A stretch of 64,000 bases of DNA from positions 1,798,001 through 1,862,000 of the forward strand of contig NZ_CP042433.1 in NCBI RefSeq assembly GCF_007970805.1, in the 5' to 3' direction. Origin of the DNA: Flavisolibacter ginsenosidimutans. Its GTDB lineage: Bacteria > Bacteroidota > Bacteroidia > Chitinophagales > Chitinophagaceae. Under the pieces are notes generated by a model. That model was given only the letters and a program-made list of their open reading frames with translations. It was not told where the DNA came from and made no database searches. Made by a program: the position numbers and the translations under genes. Position 1 is the first letter of the stretch. Each line of letters begins with the position of its first letter. Below are positions 59,138 through 64,000 of this stretch, piece after piece.

Positions 59138-59734
59138 TTAAGCCAACTGGCGTTTTGGTTGAAGAACCATTCGTTGGAGAAGATAAAAGCTTCCGAACAA
59201 AAGCGTGCAAAAGAAGAGATCACCCAGGAAAATATTTCCATAGAAACCTTTGATTAAACCGTAGTCGCGCAAAAACGCAAGCCCATCGTAATAGCACATC
59301 AGTAGGCCATCAAAAGTTTTAGGACGTTGCAGTCCACCGCCACCTGCCCACACTTCAAAGTTGGATGCCAAGAAAAAAATGATTGAGCCGGTGATTGAAA
59401 ATGCAGCCACACGTAGCACCGTTATTTTCTTTAATAAAAATCCGAAAGCTGTTAAGCCGGCAATGAGCAAATAATTCAGCCACTGACCATCATAAACTCC
59501 TTGTATTTGCGTAATGCCTTTAACGTACAAAACCTGGTAAAGCACATCGGAAAGAACCATCGAAAGCAAGGGAAGCAAAAAAGCCAAACGTCTGTCTTTT
59601 GTCACCGCACCGCCAAATAAAGCCATCGCCATTTGCGGCGCAAAACCATACGGCCTTCCGGGCCAAACCCTGTACAGCGAAGCCGCTAAAATCAACAAGC
59701 CAAACGTGAGCAAAAGCGATTTGTTTCCTTTCAT
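59138..59734 (-). CDS. DUF6580-type integral membrane protein
   Basis: A 198-residue protein with about five to six hydrophobic helices (SLLLTFGLLILAASLYRVW; LAFLLPLLSMVLSDVLYQVLY; WLNYLLIAGLTAFGFLL; VAAFSITGSIIFFLASNFEVW; GDLFFCTLLFGSFYLLQ). The RVWPGRPYGFAPQMAMALFGGA start and ASNFEVWA motif match the DUF6580 family, thought by some annotations to be a transport S-component-like protein. No vitamin-related gene or riboswitch is adjacent. Confidence 0.8.
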   Translation of the reverse strand: MKGNKSLLLTFGLLILAASLYRVWPGRPYGFAPQMAMALFGGAVTKDRRLAFLLPLLSMVLSDVLYQVLYVKGITQIQGVYDGQWLNYLLIAGLTAFGFLLKKITVLRVAAFSITGSIIFFLASNFEVWAGGGGLQRPKTFDGLLMCYYDGLAFLRDYGLIKGFYGNIFLGDLFFCTLLFGSFYLLQRMVLQPKRQLA

Positions 59735-59784
59735 GGTGAATCAAATTAAGGCGTCAAAAATAAGCAAGAATGCGGTAGTGTTTT

Positions 59785-60984
59785 TTACTTTTTATCCAGC
59801 GCCGCGGCAACGGTGTAAAAGGTAAGTTCACCGCTTAATGCTGATACAGAAATTTTATTGCCCGGAGGAAGAAACAAGGCTTCTCCCCTTTTTAATTCTA
59901 CTGCATCTTCGTTTGCCTTTGCTTTGGCTTCGCCTTCGTAAACAAAAAGCACAGTCCCGTTTTTCGGCGACAACGAAACAACGTTTCCCGTCTTGTATCT
60001 TTTTAAAAAAAACTCTTCCACCGGTGCGTCAAAGGCTTGTTCGGCCGCATTGCTTGCACGAATGATTTTCGGATGCGTGGCTTCAAACTTCACGTGCTTC
60101 ATCAGTTCGGGTACATCCACGTGTTTATCGGTTAAGCCTGCCCGCAAAACGTTGTCGGAGTTGGCCATTACTTCTACGTTTTGTCCTTCCAGGTAAGCGT
60201 GCGGCAAACCGGCGGCCTGGTAAATGGCTTCGCCTTCGGATAAATGCAACAGGTTAAAAAAATAAATGGAGAAGATGCCTCTGTCGTACGAATCATTCTT
60301 GCAGAAAGTAAGCACGGCGCGGGCCGCCCAAAAATCTTCCGAAGTTTTTTGCAGTTCACCCGATTCGTAAAGCGGAAGGATTTTTTGTACCAACGGTCGA
60401 AGCACTTCATCCACTTTTTCTTGCGGCATCGTCATCACGTCGCCGTATAAGCCTTTGTAGCCACGCTGTTCAAATACGGGCAACAAAGGCCGAAGTTCTT
60501 CTACGCCGTTTAGAGTTTCTTTTAATTCCACTTCAGGTTTGAAACCGTGCAGCAGCCAAAAATCGCTTAGCGCAACCATTAACTCCGGCTTGTGATTTTT
60601 GTCTTTGTAATTGCGATTGGATGCGTTTAGCGCAATGCCTTTTTTATTCTCTTTTTCAAATTCTTCTTCGGCTACAGCCTTCGACGGATGCACCTGAATG
60701 GAAAGCATCTGTTTCACGTCGAGTATCTTAAACAGGTAAGGCAGCGAACCAAATTTGACCGCAACATTTTCTCCCAAGGTTTCTTTTGGGTGACTTGCGA
60801 TGAATTGATGAAGCGAAGTGTTCGTTTCGTCTAAAATAGCCGGGGCATTTGGATGCGCACCAAGCCAGTATTCCGCGAAAGGTTTTTTATCGTGGTTGAT
60901 AATATTTAAAAGTTGCGGGATAAAATCAGTGCCGCCCCAACTGTACGGTTGCACCACGCCTCTAAGTTTGTACATGCTTTTCAT
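59785..60984 (-). CDS. manA: Mannose-6-phosphate isomerase (type I)
   Basis: A 399-residue zinc enzyme interconverting mannose 6-phosphate and fructose 6-phosphate. Landmarks: YSWGGTDFIPQLL, AEYWLGAHPNAPA, LSIQVHPSK (zinc His), NHKPELMVALSDFWLLHGF, and LPHAYLEGQNVEVMANSDNVLRAGLT. The C-terminal cupin ends in LSPKNGTVLFVYEGEAK...LPPGNKISVSA. ATG 60984 or 60975 are both possible; the long frame upstream to 61200 overlaps yraN and is not coding. It gives mannose for glycan building or sugar use. Confidence 0.95.
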   Translation of the reverse strand: MKSMYKLRGVVQPYSWGGTDFIPQLLNIINHDKKPFAEYWLGAHPNAPAILDETNTSLHQFIASHPKETLGENVAVKFGSLPYLFKILDVKQMLSIQVHPSKAVAEEEFEKENKKGIALNASNRNYKDKNHKPELMVALSDFWLLHGFKPEVELKETLNGVEELRPLLPVFEQRGYKGLYGDVMTMPQEKVDEVLRPLVQKILPLYESGELQKTSEDFWAARAVLTFCKNDSYDRGIFSIYFFNLLHLSEGEAIYQAAGLPHAYLEGQNVEVMANSDNVLRAGLTDKHVDVPELMKHVKFEATHPKIIRASNAAEQAFDAPVEEFFLKRYKTGNVVSLSPKNGTVLFVYEGEAKAKANEDAVELKRGEALFLPPGNKISVSALSGELTFYTVAAALDKK

Positions 60985-61022
60985 TGATAGCAGATTTTGG
61001 TAAATTGGGCTAAAGATAAACG

Positions 61023-61382
61023 ATGGCCACACATTTGGAAATCGGCAAAGCGGGTGAGCGGTTGGCAGAAGACTACCTCGTACAAAACGGTTATTCCATT
61101 CTTCACCGAAACTGGCGCTGCGGCGGACACGAAGAGATTGACCTGGTGGCGATGAAAGACAACAAGCTGCATTTTGTAGAAGTGAAATACCGCACGTCAA
61201 CCTACGGCGGTCATCCCGAAGCCGCCGTAAACCGCCAGAAAATTCGAATTCTTCTGCGCGGCGTCGAGCAGTTTTTATTCATTCACAAACAATACGACGA
61301 CTTTCGCCTCGACGTTCTTTCCATCACGCAATTACCCGGAAAGGAACCGGAATATTATTTTATTGAAGACGTTACAATGTAG
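61023..61382 (+). CDS. yraN: YraN family (UPF0102) endonuclease-like protein
   Basis: A 119-residue PD-(D/E)XK-fold protein with GKAGERLAEDYL...GYSILHRNWRC, the metal-site EIDLVAMKDNKLHFVEVKYR and AVNRQKI. The family is widespread and thought to act on DNA or Holliday-like structures. It diverges from manA, and repeat element M copy 2 starts 3 bp after its stop codon. Confidence 0.92.
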   Translation: MATHLEIGKAGERLAEDYLVQNGYSILHRNWRCGGHEEIDLVAMKDNKLHFVEVKYRTSTYGGHPEAAVNRQKIRILLRGVEQFLFIHKQYDDFRLDVLSITQLPGKEPEYYFIEDVTM

Positions 61383-61384
61383 AC

Positions 61385-61572
61385 GGCCCATCCCGACCTT
61401 GCCGGTGGGAAGGCCATCAGCGCACAGGCCTTGCTTTTTTACGTTTGTGTTTTATTTCAATTTCTCAGAAAGCATCAAATTCATTTTTTGCTTTGAGAGG
61501 CTTTATCACCCTTCCCACCGGGAAGGGCTTCAGCACCGTCTCCCATAATCAGAAAAGAATGTTGGGATGGGC
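61385..61572 (+). repeat. Two-hairpin repeat element M, copy 2
   Basis: A 188-bp unit homologous along its whole length to 42286-42479: GGCCCATCCCGACC start, GGTGGGAAGG hairpin, T-rich middle with TTTGAGAG, CTTCCCACCGGGAAGG hairpin and an end GGGATGGGCT that is a near inverted copy of the start. It lies between yraN and the convergent propeller gene. Confidence 0.88.
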
Positions 61573-61574
61573 TG

Positions 61575-62669
61575 TTAGTCCACCCAATCCGCTACAAACA
61601 CATTCGTATCGTGGCCGCCACCGTTGTTGCGATTGCTGCAAAACAAAATCTTTTTGCCATCGGGACTGAACATGGGAAAGGCATCAAAACTATTATCATG
61701 ACTGATTTTTTCGAGTCCCGTTCCATCTTCGTTCAACAAATACATGTTGAAGGGAAAACCGCGGCCGTATTCGTGGTTGCTGCAAAAAATAATACGGCCG
61801 TCCTTTAAAAAATTCGGCGCCCAGTTGGCCTGTCCGTAATGCGTGATTTGTTTGACATTGCTACCGTCCGCGTCGGCAACAAAAACTTCCATTTGCGTTG
61901 GCGCCACCAAATTTTCCGCAAGCAAATCTTTGTATTCTTTTATTTCGGTTTCGGTTTTTGGACGGCTGGCCCGCCAAATAATTTTCTTTCCATCGGCACT
62001 AAACCAAGCGCCGCCATCATAGCCAAGCGTGTTGGTAATTTGCGTTCCTTTCTCCGTTTTTAAGTCCATCACGTACAAATCCAAATCGCCGTTGCGCAAG
62101 GACGTAAACAACATTTTCTTGCCGTCGGGTGAAAGCGTGGCTTCGGCATCGTAGCCCGGTGTGTTCGTCAGCTTCTTTACAATTTTTCCGTTGAGATCGG
62201 CCATGTAAATGTCAAAACTGCTGTAAACAGGCCAGATGTATTTGTTGCCGTATTTGCTACGGTTGGGCATAGGCGGGCAAGCCTCACCGCCTTCAAACGT
62301 GGAGGCATAAATAATGTGCTTGCCGTCTTTGGTAAAGAAGGAACAAGTGGTGCGGCCCTTGCCCGAGCTAATCATTTTGTAGGTGAACTTCTCTCCCGCT
62401 TTCGGCAGCTTGCCGTAAAAGATTTGGTCGCAAGGCAAGCCGTCTTTTGCCGATGTACGCTGAAACACGAGGCTCTTGCCGTCGAAGCTCCAGTAGGCTT
62501 CGGCATTGTCGCCGCCAAACGTGAGTTGCTGCACGTCTTTGAAATGCCTTTCCTCAGGATATTGAACCGTGTCTTTTCTAACAATTCTTTCTTGTTGACG
62601 AACCTCAGGAGCGGTAAACGATAATAAAAAGATGCAGGCAAAAACGGCTGACACAAACAGGCTTCGCAT
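61575..62669 (-). CDS. Exported TolB-like PD40 beta-propeller protein
   Basis: A 364-residue protein with a signal peptide (1-20). It carries about six PD40/WD40-like blades: AEAYWSFDGKSLVFQR, CSFFTKDGKHIIYAS, AEATLSPDGKKMLFTS, GGAWFSADGKKIIWRA, APNFLKDGRIIFCSN, and AFPMFSPDGKKILFCSN. Such periplasmic propellers bind proteins or peptides; no Tol-Pal genes are adjacent. Three short stretches with Cys are present. Confidence 0.87.
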   Translation of the reverse strand: MRSLFVSAVFACIFLLSFTAPEVRQQERIVRKDTVQYPEERHFKDVQQLTFGGDNAEAYWSFDGKSLVFQRTSAKDGLPCDQIFYGKLPKAGEKFTYKMISSGKGRTTCSFFTKDGKHIIYASTFEGGEACPPMPNRSKYGNKYIWPVYSSFDIYMADLNGKIVKKLTNTPGYDAEATLSPDGKKMLFTSLRNGDLDLYVMDLKTEKGTQITNTLGYDGGAWFSADGKKIIWRASRPKTETEIKEYKDLLAENLVAPTQMEVFVADADGSNVKQITHYGQANWAPNFLKDGRIIFCSNHEYGRGFPFNMYLLNEDGTGLEKISHDNSFDAFPMFSPDGKKILFCSNRNNGGGHDTNVFVADWVD

Positions 62670-62762
62670 ACAAAAAAGTTGATGAGGTTTAAAGAGATGT
62701 AAAAATAGCCAGGCAATACCTTTTTCTTCGGAGCTTTTTCTTTTCGCCAGCCGTTCGTGTTA

Positions 62763-62770
62763 TAGTTTTG
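62763..62770 (+). promoter_or_regulatory. -7 box of the TPR lipoprotein gene (TAGTTTTG)
   Basis: A TAnnTTTG element 4 bp before ATG 62775, again implying an almost leaderless mRNA. No clear -33 TTG at the expected distance. Confidence 0.45.
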
Positions 62771-62774
62771 AAAC

Positions 62775-63428
62775 ATGCTCCGAATCTTTCTTTTTCTTGC
62801 TGCCGTTTCTTTTTTGGTCTCGTGTGGTGATGACGAACAATCTTCTCAACAAACAAAAACGCCAACTGCGGACAGCGTAAACAAAAGCGTTGCGCCGCAA
62901 ATGCAGGCAACAAAGCCGCAGGCAAGGGATAGTGTGAACCAATCGCTGTCCGCGCTGGAAAAAAGATACGCCCTTGTGCCTTCCGATCCTGCGCTTGCTT
63001 ATGATCTTGCTTACGCTTATGCCGAGGCCGGGAACGCCAAAGTTTTGCGTCTGACCGATTCGCTTATTAAAGCGAGAACACCGGAATTTGAAAAAGCTTA
63101 TTATACAAAAGCCGATTATTTTTCCCGCGTCAACAACGAGAAAGAAGCGTTGAAGAATTACGATGCGGCCATTGCCGCTAACCTTCATTTTTTGGATGCG
63201 CAAATTGACAGAGGCCGTTTGCTCTTTCGCCAAAAGCAGTACGATGCGGCTTTAAAAACTTTTGCTATCGGGCAAAAAATTTCTCCCGCTGAACCCATGT
63301 TTTATTTCTGGATTGCCAAAACGCAGGAAGCGATGGGAAACAAAGCCGACGCAAAAGCAAATTACCAACGTGCCTATTCTCTCGATAAAACGCTGACCGA
63401 CGCAAAAGAAGCTGCGGATAAATTATAA
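62775..63428 (+). CDS. TPR-containing lipoprotein
   Basis: A 217-residue lipoprotein with signal peptide and lipobox LVSC (Cys17), then a polar linker, then about four TPR helix pairs (KRYALVPSDPALAYDLAYAYAEAGNAKVLRL; FEKAYYTKADYFSRVNNEKEALKNYDAAIAANLHFLDAQIDRGRLLFRQKQYDAALKTF; PMFYFWIAKTQEAMGNKADAKANYQRAYSLD). It probably scaffolds an envelope complex. A palindromic spacer separates it from rpe. Confidence 0.85.
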   Translation: MLRIFLFLAAVSFLVSCGDDEQSSQQTKTPTADSVNKSVAPQMQATKPQARDSVNQSLSALEKRYALVPSDPALAYDLAYAYAEAGNAKVLRLTDSLIKARTPEFEKAYYTKADYFSRVNNEKEALKNYDAAIAANLHFLDAQIDRGRLLFRQKQYDAALKTFAIGQKISPAEPMFYFWIAKTQEAMGNKADAKANYQRAYSLDKTLTDAKEAADKL

Positions 63429-63483
63429 TTGGCCGTTGATTGTTGGGCGAAGAGACGAACAACGATCAACGTTCAACGGCCAA
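63429..63483 (+). repeat. Palindromic spacer before rpe
   Basis: TTGGCCGTTGA (63429-63439) pairs with TCAACGGCCAA (63473-63483); the interior repeats CAACGATCAACG words. It begins right after the stop codon of the TPR gene and may end its transcript. Confidence 0.65.
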
Positions 63484-63516
63484 CCCGGCAGTCGTCCGCC
63501 ATCCCTCATCTTTCTC

Positions 63517-63524
63517 TACATTTG
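63517..63524 (+). promoter_or_regulatory. -7 box of rpe (TACATTTG)
   Basis: A perfect TAnnTTTG element 3 bp before ATG 63528, suggesting leaderless transcription. Confidence 0.55.
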
Positions 63525-63527
63525 CCC

Positions 63528-64000
63528 ATGCCACTGATCGCTCCCTCCGTTTTAACCGCTGATTTTTTACGCCTTGGCGAAGCCTGTAAAATGCTGAATG
63601 ACAGCGAAGCCGATTGGTTTCACCTTGACGTTATGGACGGCCGCTTTGTGCCCAACATTTCTTTCGGTATGTCCATCATCAAACAAATCAGAACGGCCAC
63701 AAAAAAATTTTGCGACGTGCACCTGATGATTCTGGAACCGGAGAAATACGCAGAAGAGTTTGCCGCTGCCGGAGCCGATCAACTGACCGTTCACATTGAA
63801 GCCTGCCCGCACTTGCACCGCAACGTTCAGCAGATAAAAAGCCTCGGCATGAAAGCCGGCGTTGCATTGAATCCGCACACGCCGGTTTTTTTGTTGAAAG
63901 ATATTTTGCACGAGCTTGACACAGTTCTTTTGATGAGCGTGAATCCTGGTTTTGGTGCACAGAAATTTATTCCGCACACGCTGGAAAAAATTAAAGAACT
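63528..64000 (+). CDS. rpe: Ribulose-phosphate 3-epimerase (5' part, cut by window end)
   Basis: The first 157 codons of Rpe are present and in frame to the window edge: PLIAPSVLTADF (Ser7), WFHLDVMDGRFVPNISFG (His32, Asp34), CDVHLMI (His65), and VLLMSVNPGFGAQKFI. It interconverts ribulose 5-phosphate and xylulose 5-phosphate in the pentose phosphate pathway. About 60 C-terminal residues, with the second catalytic Asp, lie beyond the window. Confidence 0.95.
   Translation, partial: MPLIAPSVLTADFLRLGEACKMLNDSEADWFHLDVMDGRFVPNISFGMSIIKQIRTATKKFCDVHLMILEPEKYAEEFAAAGADQLTVHIEACPHLHRNVQQIKSLGMKAGVALNPHTPVFLLKDILHELDTVLLMSVNPGFGAQKFIPHTLEKIKE

Noticed and set aside
60985..61200. N-terminal extension of ManA
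   Set aside because: It is antisense to yraN, whose sequence is clearly coding, and contains no ManA-like residues.

Overview
The window looks like a chromosomal segment of a Bacteroidota bacterium, most likely order Chitinophagales (Chitinophagaceae-like). The pointers are: an Oar-type TonB-dependent receptor; DUF6089, DUF2911 and choice-of-anchor J secreted proteins; Tat-exported ferritin-like twins; a TamB-like giant; several near-start promoters of the TAnnTTTG type; and an almost complete lack of Shine-Dalgarno sites. No rRNA operon, phage, transposase or CRISPR array is visible. The only tRNA is a tRNA-Pro(TGG) at the left edge.

Layout. 1-8.5 kb: tRNA-Pro, thioredoxin, a low-complexity secreted protein, htpG, rarA, an esterase, a decayed YdeI/DUF1905 gene and a CapA-like phosphoesterase. 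8.5-16 kb: M28 peptidase, ElaA-type acetyltransferase, DUF6089 outer-membrane protein, an AT-rich orphan gene enclosed by long inverted repeats, a DUF2911-TPR protein and a ferritin-like pair. 16-27.6 kb: a sodium:solute symporter with a 40-codon membrane partner, an inverted-repeat-bounded GxxExxY gene, a PIG-L deacetylase, an M14 carboxypeptidase and a TonB-dependent receptor. 27.8-35 kb: ribBA, tamB, a transglutaminase-like protein and a very small promoter/SD/15-codon ORF/terminator unit.

35-46.4 kb is a reductive pyrimidine catabolism cluster on the minus strand: NCS1 permease, PreT/PreA, dihydropyrimidinase, beta-ureidopropionase, class III aminotransferase and (methyl)malonate-semialdehyde dehydrogenase. 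Together these would take uracil or thymine to acetyl- or propionyl-CoA. The cluster is interrupted by a 23S-IVP-type four-helix-bundle gene and by an ORF6N + NTF2-fold immunity gene pair.

46.5-54.4 kb: UV endonuclease UvsE, then a light-sensing operon of heme oxygenase, a phytochrome without an output domain, and a CheB-CheR-PAS-histidine kinase. 54.5-64 kb: acyl-CoA carboxylase beta subunit, two anchor-J lipoproteins, a permuted NlpC/P60 lipoprotein, rnhA, DUF6580, manA, yraN, a PD40 propeller, a TPR lipoprotein and the 5' part of rpe.

The most unusual layer is non-coding. Three separate single-gene cassettes are bounded by inverted repeats: the 12.3 kb orphan, the 18 kb GxxExxY gene and the 39 kb four-helix bundle gene. 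A dispersed repeat with core GTTGCGTCGCACnCTTGT is present four times as two inverted pairs. A roughly 190-bp two-hairpin element occurs twice, each time at the stop codon of a minus-strand gene. Many spacers are built from locus-specific, palindromic low-complexity words. All calls come from reading the sequence; no database search was run.
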